Positions 15,709-23,727 of a DNA stretch of 64,000 nt are shown here, in pieces. The translations under genes and the position numbers were made by a program. Positions within the stretch are counted from its first letter, which is position 1; every line of letters starts with the position of its first letter. The DNA is from Protaetiibacter sp. SSC-01 (GTDB taxonomy: Bacteria > Actinomycetota > Actinomycetes > Actinomycetales > Microbacteriaceae). Location: NCBI RefSeq assembly GCF_014483895.1, contig NZ_CP059987.1:930001-994000 (forward strand), in the 5' to 3' direction. The notes beneath the pieces were generated by a model. That model saw nothing but the letters and a program-made list of their open reading frames with translations. It ran no database searches and was not told the DNA's origin.

Positions 15709-17405
15709 CCGACATCCTCGACGCGCTCGACGAGCAGCAGCGCCAGGCGGCGGAGGCGCTGCTGGGGCCGGTGTGCATCCTCGCGGGCGCCGGCACGGGT
15801 AAGACCCGCACGCTCACGCACCGCATCGCGCACGGCGTGGCATCCGGGGTCTACACGCCCGACCGCGTCATGGCGCTCACCTTCACGACCCGCGCGGCGG
15901 GCGAGCTGCGCTCGCGTCTGCGCGCGCTCGGGGCCGGTCGGGTGGCGGCGCGCACCTTCCACTCGGCGGCGCTCGCCCAGTTGAGCTTCTTCTGGCCGCA
16001 GCTCGTCGGCGGGCGGCTGCCCGAGATCCTGCCCGGCAAGGGGCGCCTGCTCGGGCAGGCGGCGGAGTCGCTGCGGATGCGTGTCGACACGGCCGTGCTG
16101 CGCGACCTCGCGGCCGAGATCGAGTGGCGCAAGGTGCGCCGCATCCCGCTCGACGACTACGCGCGGCTGAGCTCGCGCCCCCTGCCGCCGGGCCTCGACA
16201 TGCACGCCGTCGTCGAACTGCAGCAGCGCTACGAGGACCTCAAAGACGAGCAGCGCCGCCTCGACTTCGAGGACGTGCTGCTCGTGACGGCGGGGATGCT
16301 CGAGGCCGAGCAGCGCGTGGCCGATCAGGTGCGCCAGCAGTACCGCTTCTTCGTCGTCGACGAGTACCAGGACGTCTCGCCGCTTCAGCAGGAGCTGCTT
16401 GAGCTTTGGCTCGGGCCGCGCACCGACGTGTGCGTCGTGGGTGACGCATCGCAGACGATCTACTCGTTCGCGGGCGCCTCGAGCGAGTACCTGCTCGGCT
16501 TCGCGAGCCGGTATCCGGATGCGACCGAGGTGCGCCTCGAGCGCAACCACCGCTCGACGCCCGCCATCCTGGGTGCCGCCAACCGGCTCATGCGCGGGCG
16601 TCCGGGTGCTCTCGAGCTCGTCGCGGTCGACGGCGACCTCGCCTCTCCCGAGCCGACCGTCACACGCTGGGACTCGGATGCCGCGGAGACGAACGGCGTC
16701 GCCGACGCGGTCGCGGCGCAGCTCGCGGCCGGGGTCGCACCCGAGCGCATCGCCGTGCTGTACCGCGTCAACGCGCAGGCGGTCGCGCTCGCGACGGCGC
16801 TCGCGGAACGCGGCATCAGCTCGCGCCAGGTCGGCGGAACGAAGTTCTTCGAGATCGAGGCGATCAAGCGCGCCGTGCTCGAGCTCACGAGCCTGTCGCG
16901 CACGGGCTCGCCGAAGGGCCTCTACGAGACGGTCGCGGATGTCGCCCTCGCGAACGGCTGGTCGGCGCACGCCCCCGACAGCCAGGGTGCCGTGCGGGAG
17001 CGCTGGGAGGCGCTCGGCGCGCTCGTCGAGCTCGCCGACCAGGCGCCGGAGGGTATGACGCTCGCCCAGTTCGTGGCCGAGCTGCAGGAGCGCCAGAGCA
17101 TGCAGCACGAGCCGACCATGCCATCCGTCGTGCTCTCGACGCTGCACGGCGCGAAGGGCCTCGAGTGGGACCACGTGCACATCGTGGGCCTCACCGAGGG
17201 CCTGCTGCCGATCTCGCACGCGAAGGGCTTCGCCGCGATCGACGAGGAGCGCCGCCTGCTCTACGTGGGCATCACGCGTGCGCGGCGGACGCTCGCGTTG
17301 CACTGGTCGGCGGAGGGGCTGCGCTCGCGTCCGCGGGAGCCCAGTCGCTTCCTGGCGGAGCTGCGCAGCGGCACTCCGGGTGCGGCGCGATCGCGCGCTC
17401 GCTGA
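15705..17405 (+). CDS. uvrD2: UvrD2-like superfamily 1 DNA helicase, short form
   Basis: 566 residues from GTG 15705, overlapping nudC. Motor motifs are complete: GAGTGKTRT near residue 27, TFTTRAAGELRSRL, DEYQDVS, VGDASQTIYSFAGA, LHGAKGLEWD and VGITRARRTL. Mycobacterial UvrD2 continues with an HRDC domain and a cysteine cluster, giving about 700 residues. This protein stops about 40 residues after the last motor motif and has neither. Linkage to nudC supports the UvrD2 assignment. The 3' end overlaps the cyclodehydratase-like gene on the other strand by 134 bases. Confidence 0.85.
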   Translation: MTDILDALDEQQRQAAEALLGPVCILAGAGTGKTRTLTHRIAHGVASGVYTPDRVMALTFTTRAAGELRSRLRALGAGRVAARTFHSAALAQLSFFWPQLVGGRLPEILPGKGRLLGQAAESLRMRVDTAVLRDLAAEIEWRKVRRIPLDDYARLSSRPLPPGLDMHAVVELQQRYEDLKDEQRRLDFEDVLLVTAGMLEAEQRVADQVRQQYRFFVVDEYQDVSPLQQELLELWLGPRTDVCVVGDASQTIYSFAGASSEYLLGFASRYPDATEVRLERNHRSTPAILGAANRLMRGRPGALELVAVDGDLASPEPTVTRWDSDAAETNGVADAVAAQLAAGVAPERIAVLYRVNAQAVALATALAERGISSRQVGGTKFFEIEAIKRAVLELTSLSRTGSPKGLYETVADVALANGWSAHAPDSQGAVRERWEALGALVELADQAPEGMTLAQFVAELQERQSMQHEPTMPSVVLSTLHGAKGLEWDHVHIVGLTEGLLPISHAKGFAAIDEERRLLYVGITRARRTLALHWSAEGLRSRPREPSRFLAELRSGTPGAARSRAR

Positions 17406-18120
17406 GCTCCGATCCGTCGCCCGCCACGCGCCACTCGCGGCCCGTCTCGGCCGCGCCGTCGAGAGCTGCCGCGGCGATCCGCGCCGCGAGGGCGATCGCG
17501 GCCGCCTCGCGCAGCGGATGCGGTGCGGGCGCCGTGTGGGTCGCGAGCTGCGCCGCGATGGCCGGCCATGCGGTATCGGCATCGCGCCGGTGCAGGAAGG
17601 CGCAATGGAGGCACGCGGATGCGCCGGGCACGACGAGCGGGCCGACGGTGACGGCGGTGTCGCCGCGCACGATGGGCAGATGGGGCACGTCGCGCTGCAG
17701 CCACGCGCGGTGATCGGCGGGCCGGAGCACGCGGTCGGCGACGAGCGCGACGAGCGCGGGGCGGTGGCGGGTGTCGCGCAGGCGGAGGCCCGCGTCGTCG
17801 AGCAGTCGCGCGAGGCCGACGGCGAGCTCGCCCTCGCCGAGCACGACCGCGGCACCGGCCGTCTGCTCGCGCGACCGCTCGCGCACCAGGCAGGGCTTGA
17901 GCGTCGCGAGCAGCTCTTCGGCCCGCGGGCCGGGCACGTGCTGCACCCCCGCGAGCATCCGGAAGCCCGAGAGGGAGACGCCCGCCGCGAGCACCGAGAT
18001 CAGGTGCTCGACGGCGGGCGACACATCCGGCAAGACGGCGAGAACGGGGTCCACGCCGAACTGCAGGGTGTGCGGGTCCCGCCACACGAGGGGGATAGCA
18101 GGATCGAGCCGCAGGACCAC
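17272..18120 (-). CDS. Cyclodehydratase/TOMM leader-binding-like protein
   Basis: About 282 residues from GTG 18120 (MVLRLDPAIPLVWRDPHTLQFG). A winged-helix-like N-terminus is followed by an E1/ThiF-like region with VGPLVVPGASACLHCAFLHR and a C-terminal HPECRC. The CLHC and CRC pairs could bind zinc, as in the cyclodehydratase (ocin_ThiF-like) domain. Such proteins sit next to uvrD2 in many Actinobacteria without a bacteriocin cluster, so a role in peptide modification is not implied. The HPECRC motif is encoded antisense to the last dozen codons of uvrD2, which argues that the overlap is real. Confidence 0.7.
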   Translation of the reverse strand: MVLRLDPAIPLVWRDPHTLQFGVDPVLAVLPDVSPAVEHLISVLAAGVSLSGFRMLAGVQHVPGPRAEELLATLKPCLVRERSREQTAGAAVVLGEGELAVGLARLLDDAGLRLRDTRHRPALVALVADRVLRPADHRAWLQRDVPHLPIVRGDTAVTVGPLVVPGASACLHCAFLHRRDADTAWPAIAAQLATHTAPAPHPLREAAAIALAARIAAAALDGAAETGREWRVAGDGSELSERAIAPHPECRCAAPPGSDWAPADASAAPPPTSATRASAAHA

Positions 18121-18188
18121 GGGGTACAGCGTGGCGTGCGGCGCCGATCGGCGTCGGCGGCTATCCACAGGCCGCCCGCCGATCCGCC

Positions 18189-19085
18189 CTACGGCACGTT
18201 CGCCCCGCCGTTGACGTTGATGACCTCGCCCACGACGAAGCTCGACTCGGGCGACGCGAGGAACACGTACGCAGGCGCCTGCTCGACGGGCTGGCTCGTG
18301 CGGCCGAGCCACGACGACTCGCCGAACCCGTCGAGCTTCTCCGCCGGCTGTCCGTCCGACACCTGCAGCGGCGTCCACACCGGCCCCGGCGCGACCGCGT
18401 TGACGCGGATGCCGCGCGGCGCGAGGTCGTGCGCGAGCGCCTTCGTGAAGCCGATGATCGCGAACTTGGTGGAGGCGTAGTTGATGATCATGGGCGACGG
18501 GTTGTAGCCCTGCACCGAGGTGCTGTTGATGATCGTCGCGCCGGCGGGCAGGTGGGGGAGCGCCTCGCGCGTGATCCAGAACATCGCGTAGATGTTGGTC
18601 TTGATGGTGCGGTCGAGGTCGTCCTCGTCGAGCGCGTCGAAGGTCTGGTGGTACACCTGGTGCGCCGCGTTGTTGACGAGGATGTCGAGGCCGCCGAGGC
18701 CCTCCACGGCATCCGCCACGAGCGTGCGGCAGAAGTCGCGGTCGCGGATGTCGCCCGGCAGCAGGATCGCCTGGCGGCCCTCGGCGCGCACGACCGCGGC
18801 GATCGCCTCGGCGTCGACCTGCTCCTCGGGCAGGTAGCTGAGGGCGACATCCGCCCCCTCGCGTGCGAACGCGATGGCGACGGCCGCGCCGATGCCCGAG
18901 TCGCCGCCCGTGATGAGCGCCTTGCGGCCGGGGAGGCGGCCCGTGCCGCGGTAGCTGGTCTCGCCGTGGTCCGCCTTCGGATCGAGTTCGGCGTCGAGGC
19001 CGGGCAGGGGCTGCCACGACGCGTGGGGCTTGATGTGCGAGTGGCGCTCGACGGGGTTGTCGAACGTGAGCTGGTCTGACGTCAT
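18189..19085 (-). CDS. SDR oxidoreductase, YghA/YhdF stress type
   Basis: 298 residues. A long N-terminal extension (FDNPVERHSHIKPHASWQPL) precedes the Rossmann motif TGGDSGIG, then NNAA and YASTK of the catalytic site. The extension and the conserved AINVNGG-type end (VINVNGGANVP) match the general-stress SDR group. Cofactor is probably NAD(P)H; the substrate is unknown. It is transcribed alone, downstream of a strong inverted repeat. Confidence 0.9.
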   Translation of the reverse strand: MTSDQLTFDNPVERHSHIKPHASWQPLPGLDAELDPKADHGETSYRGTGRLPGRKALITGGDSGIGAAVAIAFAREGADVALSYLPEEQVDAEAIAAVVRAEGRQAILLPGDIRDRDFCRTLVADAVEGLGGLDILVNNAAHQVYHQTFDALDEDDLDRTIKTNIYAMFWITREALPHLPAGATIINSTSVQGYNPSPMIINYASTKFAIIGFTKALAHDLAPRGIRVNAVAPGPVWTPLQVSDGQPAEKLDGFGESSWLGRTSQPVEQAPAYVFLASPESSFVVGEVINVNGGANVP

Positions 19086-19171
19086 CGTCGTCTCCTTTTG
19101 TTGCCGCTGGCAACTTTAGGGGACGAGGCGGCCGCTCCGAAAGATGCGTTTCCATCTCCGAAACTTGCGAA

Positions 19172-19240
19172 GTCCGCGAGAGTACGTACTTTTCGCCCGA
19201 ATCGGCCCCTCGAGCCCGAAAAGCACGTACTCTCGCGGAC
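19172..19240. repeat. 24-bp inverted repeat containing GTCCGCGAGAGTACGT
   Basis: The arms 19172-19195 and 19217-19240 pair with one mismatch around a 21-base loop. The element begins five bases after the yidC stop codon on the minus strand, so it may end yidC transcription, although no U-tract follows. The sequence is unlike the other repeats in the window. Confidence 0.75.
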
Positions 19241-19244
19241 CTGG

Positions 19245-19967
19245 TCAGGCGTAGACGTGGCGGAGGATGCGGCGCTCGGTGGCCGACCAGACGCCCGAGA
19301 CCGCGAGGTAGAGGGTCGCGGCGAGAGGGACGACGGCCGCCGCGGCGAGCACGAGGAACGGAGCCCAGCTGAGCGGGCCGCTCGGGTTGAGGAGCGCCGC
19401 GCCCGGGGCGTCGGGGGACGGGCCGGGGGCGAGCGCGGCATCCCGCAGCGTCATCCGGCGGTTGGCCCACGCGACGGCGGCGAGCACGACGAGCAGCGCG
19501 ACGAACACGAGGTCGCTCGCCTGGAAGCCCGAGCCGATGTCGAGAAGGTGGCGCCCGAGCCCCGCGCCGAAGAGCGACTCGTCGAGCAGCCGGTTCGGCT
19601 CGCCCGCGATCGTCGGGTAGGCGAAGAGCGCGTAGACGAGCGAGATGACGGGCAGCTGCGCGAGCATCGGCAGGCACCCTGCGAGCGGCGACACCTTCTC
19701 GGCGGCGTAGAGCTCGAGGGTCGCCTTCTGCAGCTTCTCGGGGTTCTTCTTGTAGCGCTTCTGCAGCTCGGCGAGCTGCGGTGCGATGCGGCGGCGGCCC
19801 TGCGCGGCCCTCGCCATCGAGACGCCGACGGGGATGAGCAGGGCGCGCACAGCGAGCGTGACGAGCACGATCGCGCCGGCGGGGGTGGCGAGGGAGCCGA
19901 GCGCCATGAGGGCGTCGGCGGCGGCCGCGAGGATCGCGGCGATGGCGGGGATGTCGAAGGGGTTCAC
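19245..19967 (-). CDS. YidC/Oxa1-type membrane insertase paralogue
   Basis: 240 residues with five or six hydrophobic segments. The conserved Oxa1 core is visible: ARAAQGRRRIAPQLAELQKR and KNPEKLQKATLELYAAEKVSP form the cytoplasmic helical hairpin, and GCLPMLAQLPVISLVYALF the next helix. An Arg in the first core helix (VRALLIPVG) fits the hydrophilic-groove residue of YidC. It is not next to rpmH/rnpA as a primary yidC would be, so I read it as a second, shorter insertase. The C-terminal part has two further helices and no basic tail. Confidence 0.88.
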   Translation of the reverse strand: MNPFDIPAIAAILAAAADALMALGSLATPAGAIVLVTLAVRALLIPVGVSMARAAQGRRRIAPQLAELQKRYKKNPEKLQKATLELYAAEKVSPLAGCLPMLAQLPVISLVYALFAYPTIAGEPNRLLDESLFGAGLGRHLLDIGSGFQASDLVFVALLVVLAAVAWANRRMTLRDAALAPGPSPDAPGAALLNPSGPLSWAPFLVLAAAAVVPLAATLYLAVSGVWSATERRILRHVYA

Positions 19968-20051
19968 GGATGCTCCTGGATCGGATGCGGGCAGGCGGGA
20001 TCGTCTGGCCGCCCGGCTCGTCGGAGCGTGAGCAGGGGCGCGCGGTGCGCG

Positions 20052-20351
20052 TCAGGCGGCCGGCAGGAGCCGACCGGGAGCCCGCGAGCGCACGTGACCG
20101 CGCGCATCCGGGTGCGAGGCGTCGGGCAGGTGCCCGAGCAGCACGGCGTGGCGGCGGGCACGCAGGCCCACCGTCATGTGGCGAGGTGCGGATGCGAGGG
20201 TCGCCCGCACGAGAGCGGCGATCGCCGCCGCGAGCGCGCCGACGAGCGCGATCGCACCGAGCGTCGTGAGCACGGAGCCCGTGCCCTCGGTTCCGAGCAC
20301 GCCGAGCGCCACGGCGAGGCCGTGGAGCAGCTGGGCGAAGGGCTCGGTCAC
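20052..20351 (-). CDS. DUF6412 small membrane protein
   Basis: 99 residues with two hydrophobic helices (about 8-20 and 28-50) and a C-terminal segment DASHPDARGHVRSRAPG that matches the DUF6412 family as I recall it, usually found beside yidC in Microbacteriaceae. It lies 84 bases upstream of the yidC paralogue on the same strand. A helper role in membrane protein insertion is only suggested by this linkage. Confidence 0.75.
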   Translation of the reverse strand: MTEPFAQLLHGLAVALGVLGTEGTGSVLTTLGAIALVGALAAAIAALVRATLASAPRHMTVGLRARRHAVLLGHLPDASHPDARGHVRSRAPGRLLPAA

Positions 20352-20370
20352 GCGGACAGTCTAGGCGGGG

Positions 20371-20583
20371 CTACCGGCGGTCGCGGCGTTCCCGCGGCTT
20401 CGGGTCGGCGACCTGCTGCCGCCAGGCGAGCACGACGAGGAGGATCGCCGCGACGATGAACACGAAGCCGAGGATCGCGATCGGCTGCAGCCCGTTGAGC
20501 AGGCCGACGACGAGCAGCACGATGCCGAACGTCCCATTGAGCCCCTGCAGCACGAACACGCGCATCCGCTGCCAGCGCTTCAT
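20371..20583 (-). CDS. Small two-helix membrane protein
   Basis: 70 residues from ATG 20583 (MKRWQRMRVFVLQGLNG). Two hydrophobic segments (about 16-31 and 35-52) are followed by a charged tail rich in Arg and Lys. The open frame extends upstream but the added part is repeat and spacer. No family is recognised. It is codirectional with DUF6412, 19 bases away. Confidence 0.6.
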   Translation of the reverse strand: MKRWQRMRVFVLQGLNGTFGIVLLVVGLLNGLQPIAILGFVFIVAAILLVVLAWRQQVADPKPRERRDRR

Positions 20584-20690
20584 GGGACCCCCGTTTCGGA
20601 CGCCGATCGGCGCACTCTCAGTCTCCCACCCCGCCGCGACTGCTCCGCATCCGCGATCCCCCCGCATCCGCGCCGTCCTCGTGGGGTGGA

Positions 20691-20830
20691 GCTGTTGTGC
20701 AGGGTTCGCTGTTGTGCAGGAGTGCGCACTTGCGGGCTCCGTTTCGCATCCGGAAATCAACCCTTCAGGGGTGACTCGGCGAGCGGGGATCGAGCCGGCT
20801 CCTGCACTACAGCGAACTCCTGCACAACAG
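20691..20830. repeat. Second inverted cluster of the CTGTTGTGCAGGAGTTCG repeat
   Basis: Two forward copies (20691-20708 and 20709-20726) and two reverse copies (about 20798-20813 and 20814-20830) are separated by about 70 unique bases. The layout repeats that at 3562-3738. It occupies the gap between the small membrane protein and the EXPERA gene. Confidence 0.8.
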
Positions 20831-20839
20831 CAGCGCAGG

Positions 20840-21346
20840 TCAGAAGCGCCGCGTGAAGGGGAGGGGCTTGCGCATGCGGATGAGGAGGAGCAGCGGGATG
20901 AGCACGTACGGCAGGTTGAAGGCGAGGAATTTGACCGGGTTCTGGGTCTGGAACTCGGGCTCGCCGAAGAACTCGACGCCGAACACGATGACGCCCGTGA
21001 TGACGCTGATCGCGGTCGCGTAGATGACCGAGGGCAGCTGGATCCAGTTCCACCCGCGGATGAGCGCCGGCACGAGCACGAGGTAGAACGCGAGATAGAC
21101 GAACGCCGAGAGGCCCGTGACGATGCGCATCCACACGGGCGGGTGCATGAAGAGCGGATCCGCGTCGTGCGCGTACCAGTAGTTGGAGTCGACGAGGAAC
21201 TGGCCGTTCGGCTGCGAGAAGTCGACGCCGAGGGTCGGGAGCATGTCGGCGATGCACGAGGTGACGATGAAGATCGTGAACATCACCGCGAAAAAGATGT
21301 CGATGGGGCGCTTGCGGAGGGGGAGTTTGACGACGGTGTCGGGCAT
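20840..21346 (-). CDS. EXPERA-domain membrane protein (emopamil-binding/TMEM97-like)
   Basis: 168 residues from ATG 21346 (MPDTVVKLPLRKRPIDIFF). Four membrane helices are visible. The first carries the acidic residue in SCIADMLPTLG and the second a SAFVYLAFYLVLVPALIRGW pattern, as in EXPERA proteins, which include eukaryotic sterol isomerases and the sigma-2 receptor. Bacterial members are uncharacterised, so a sterol role is not implied. Its start faces the TPP riboswitch of the ykoEDC operon. Confidence 0.75.
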   Translation of the reverse strand: MPDTVVKLPLRKRPIDIFFAVMFTIFIVTSCIADMLPTLGVDFSQPNGQFLVDSNYWYAHDADPLFMHPPVWMRIVTGLSAFVYLAFYLVLVPALIRGWNWIQLPSVIYATAISVITGVIVFGVEFFGEPEFQTQNPVKFLAFNLPYVLIPLLLLIRMRKPLPFTRRF

Positions 21347-21411
21347 GGCGGGAAGTGTAGCGAGGGGGTGGGCGCTGCGCGGGTGCTCGACCAGCGGTAC
21401 TGTTGTCACCG

Positions 21412-21502
21412 AACACGGGAGTCCGGTGTGCCGGGCTGAGAGGAAGCTCATCCAAGCTTCGACCGTCGAACCTGATCCGGATCATGCCGGCGCAGGGAGG
21501 CA
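21412..21502 (+). ncRNA. TPP riboswitch (THI element)
   Basis: The conserved blocks of a thiamine-pyrophosphate aptamer are all present: the 5' strand cacgggagtccgg, the core ccgggctgagagg, the variable hairpin gaagctcatccaagcttc, then gaacctgatccggatcatgc and the closing cgcagggagg. It lies 80 bases upstream of ykoE. When TPP binds, expression should fall. No obvious intrinsic terminator follows, so control is probably at translation initiation or through Rho. Confidence 0.95.
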
Positions 21503-21581
21503 TCTCGGGGCCCGACCGCATCCGCGGTCGCCCACCCGTGCCACTTTTACGGCGAACACAGCCACAGAAAGGGCACGAACA

Positions 21582-22217
21582 GTGACCACCGCAACCATCG
21601 ACCGTCCGTCCATCTGGCGCTGGCGCGTCGTCGACATCGTGACCGCCGCCGTGCTGGGCGTCGCATCCGGCGTGCTGTTCTGGGCGTGGGGCCTCGCCTG
21701 GACCCCGCTCAGCACCCTGCTCGCGTTCTCGCCCGGCCTCTCGGGCCTGCTCGCGGGCGGCTGGCTGTTCGCGGGCATCCTCGGCGGCCTCGTGATCCGC
21801 AAGCCGGGTGCAGCTGTCTTCACCGAGGTCGTCGCGGCGACCGTGTCGGCGATCATCGGCACCCAGTGGGGCTTCGAGACGCTCATCTGGGGCGCGATCG
21901 AGGGGCTCGGCGCCGAGATCGTGTTCGCCGTGCTGCTCTACCGCGTGTGGGCCTTCTGGGTCGCGCCGCTCGCGGGCCTCGGCGCGGGCGTCGCGGTCGC
22001 GATCCTCGACATCAACTTCTCGTCGATCGCGGGCTTCGACCCCACCGCGAAGCTCGTCTACGCGATCTCGGCCGTCGTCTCGGGCGTCATCGTCGGCGTG
22101 CTCTCGTGGCTCGCCGTGCGCGCCCTCGCGCGGGCGGGCACCCTGGGCCGCTTCGCCGCCGGCCGTCGTCGCGTCGCGGCCGATCCGGCTCCCGAGCGCG
22201 AGACGGCGGCGTCCTGA
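21582..22217 (+). CDS. ykoE: Thiamine-precursor ECF transporter S component (YkoE)
   Basis: 211 residues from GTG 21582, with gaaaggg just upstream. The hydrophobic core has five or six helices and begins with RWRVVDIVTAAVLGVASGVLFW. The ECF YkoE family pattern (FWAWG, FSPGLSGLLAGGWLFAGILGG) is clear. It is the membrane substrate-binding subunit for hydroxymethylpyrimidine or thiamine. The TPP riboswitch directly upstream supports this. It is followed by the ATPase and EcfT genes; no YkoF homologue is seen. Confidence 0.93.
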   Translation: MTTATIDRPSIWRWRVVDIVTAAVLGVASGVLFWAWGLAWTPLSTLLAFSPGLSGLLAGGWLFAGILGGLVIRKPGAAVFTEVVAATVSAIIGTQWGFETLIWGAIEGLGAEIVFAVLLYRVWAFWVAPLAGLGAGVAVAILDINFSSIAGFDPTAKLVYAISAVVSGVIVGVLSWLAVRALARAGTLGRFAAGRRRVAADPAPERETAAS

Positions 22218-22245
22218 TCCGGCGCACGCGACAGGACGGATGCGG

Positions 22246-23727
22246 ATGACCGCGGCAGCGCGCCTCACGGCACGCGGATGGGGCTGGCGCCACGGCGACC
22301 GGCCCCGTCCGGCCGTGTCGGGGCTCGACCTCGACGTCGAGCCGGGGGAGCGCGTGCTGCTGCTCGGGGCCTCGGGCGCGGGCAAGTCGACGCTGCTCGC
22401 GGGGCTCGCGGGCGTGCTCGGCGACGCAGAGGACGGCGACCGCACGGGCGAGCTGCTCGTCGACGGCCGCCGCCCCGAGGACGCCCGCGGCCGCGTCGGC
22501 CTCGTGCTGCAGGACCCCGACGGCCAGACCGTGCTCGCGCGGGTTGGCGACGAGGTCGCATTCGGCTGCGAGAACCTCGGCCTTCCGCGCGGCGAGATCT
22601 GGCGCCGCGTCGCCGAGGCGCTCGACGCGGTCGGCCTCGATGTGCCGCTCGATCATCCGACGTCCGAGCTCTCGGGCGGGCAGAAGCAGCGCCTCGCGAT
22701 CGCGAGCGTGCTCGCGATGCGCCCGGGCCTCGTGCTGCTCGACGAGCCGACAGCGAACCTCGACCCGGATGGGGTCGCCGAGGTGCGCGAGGCCGTCGCG
22801 CGCCTCGTCGCGAGCCGCCAGACGACGCTCGTCGTCGTCGAGCACCGCGTCGAGACGTGGGTCGACCTCGTCGACCGCGTCGTCGTGCTCGAGCCGGGCG
22901 GAGGCGTGCGCGCCGACGGCACCCCGGATGCCGTGCTCGGCTCCCGGGGCGCGGAGCTCGCCGCGGAGGGCATCTGGGTGCCCGGCCGTCATCCGTCCGT
23001 GCCGCGCGGACGTCGTCAGGCCGACGCCCCCGAGCTGCTCGTCGCCGACGGTCTCGCCGTGGGCCGCCGCCGCTTCGGCGAGCGGCAGCCGCGCACGGCC
23101 GCCGACGGCGTCCACCTCACCGTGCGCGCGGGTCGCACGACAGCGATCCTCGGCCCGAACGGCGCCGGCAAGTCGACCCTCGGCCTCACGCTCGCGGGGC
23201 TCCTCGCGCCCGTCGACGGCGAGCTCACTGCCCTGCCCACGCTCGCCGGCAGGCTCGGCCCGACGCCCATCCGCTGGCGCTCGCGCGAGCTCGCCTCCCG
23301 CATCGGCACCGTCTTCCAGGACCCCGAGCACCAGTTCCTGCGCGGCACCGTACGTGAGGAGCTCGAGGTCGGCCCGCGCGCGCTCAAGCGCCCGGAGGCC
23401 GAGGTCGCCGCCGTGCGCGACCGCCTGGCCCAGCGCCTGCGGCTCACGTCGCTGCTCGACGCGAACCCCTTCACGCTCTCGGGTGGCGAGAAGCGCCGCC
23501 TCTCCGTCGCGACGGCGCTCGCGACGGCGCCGCAGGTGCTCGTCGCGGACGAGCCGAGCTTCGGGCAGGACGCCCTCACCTGGGCCGAGCTCGTGCGGCT
23601 GCTCGACGAGCTCGTGGCCGAGGGCACGGCGCTCGTGACGGTCACGCACGACCTCGCGCTCGTCGATGCGCTCGCCGACGACCGCCTGCTGCTCGCGGGC
23701 GCCGCCGCGCGGGAGGTCGTGCCGTGA
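22246..23727 (+). CDS. ykoD: ECF transporter duplicated ATPase (YkoD)
   Basis: About 493 residues. ATGs at 22240 and 22246 are both possible; AGGA at 22233 spaces better with the second. Two ABC domains are fused: the first has GASGAGKST, LSGGQKQR and LLDEPTANLDP, the second GPNGAGKST, LSGGEKRR and VADEPSFGQD. Such duplicated EcfA proteins power group I or II ECF importers. It overlaps the EcfT gene by four bases. Confidence 0.93.
   Translation: MTAAARLTARGWGWRHGDRPRPAVSGLDLDVEPGERVLLLGASGAGKSTLLAGLAGVLGDAEDGDRTGELLVDGRRPEDARGRVGLVLQDPDGQTVLARVGDEVAFGCENLGLPRGEIWRRVAEALDAVGLDVPLDHPTSELSGGQKQRLAIASVLAMRPGLVLLDEPTANLDPDGVAEVREAVARLVASRQTTLVVVEHRVETWVDLVDRVVVLEPGGGVRADGTPDAVLGSRGAELAAEGIWVPGRHPSVPRGRRQADAPELLVADGLAVGRRRFGERQPRTAADGVHLTVRAGRTTAILGPNGAGKSTLGLTLAGLLAPVDGELTALPTLAGRLGPTPIRWRSRELASRIGTVFQDPEHQFLRGTVREELEVGPRALKRPEAEVAAVRDRLAQRLRLTSLLDANPFTLSGGEKRRLSVATALATAPQVLVADEPSFGQDALTWAELVRLLDELVAEGTALVTVTHDLALVDALADDRLLLAGAAAREVVP

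Noticed and set aside
17272-18120. Thiazole/oxazole-modified peptide (bacteriocin) cluster
   Set aside because: Only the cyclodehydratase-like gene is present, with no precursor peptide, YcaO or dehydrogenase gene nearby. The linkage to uvrD2 is conserved housekeeping context.
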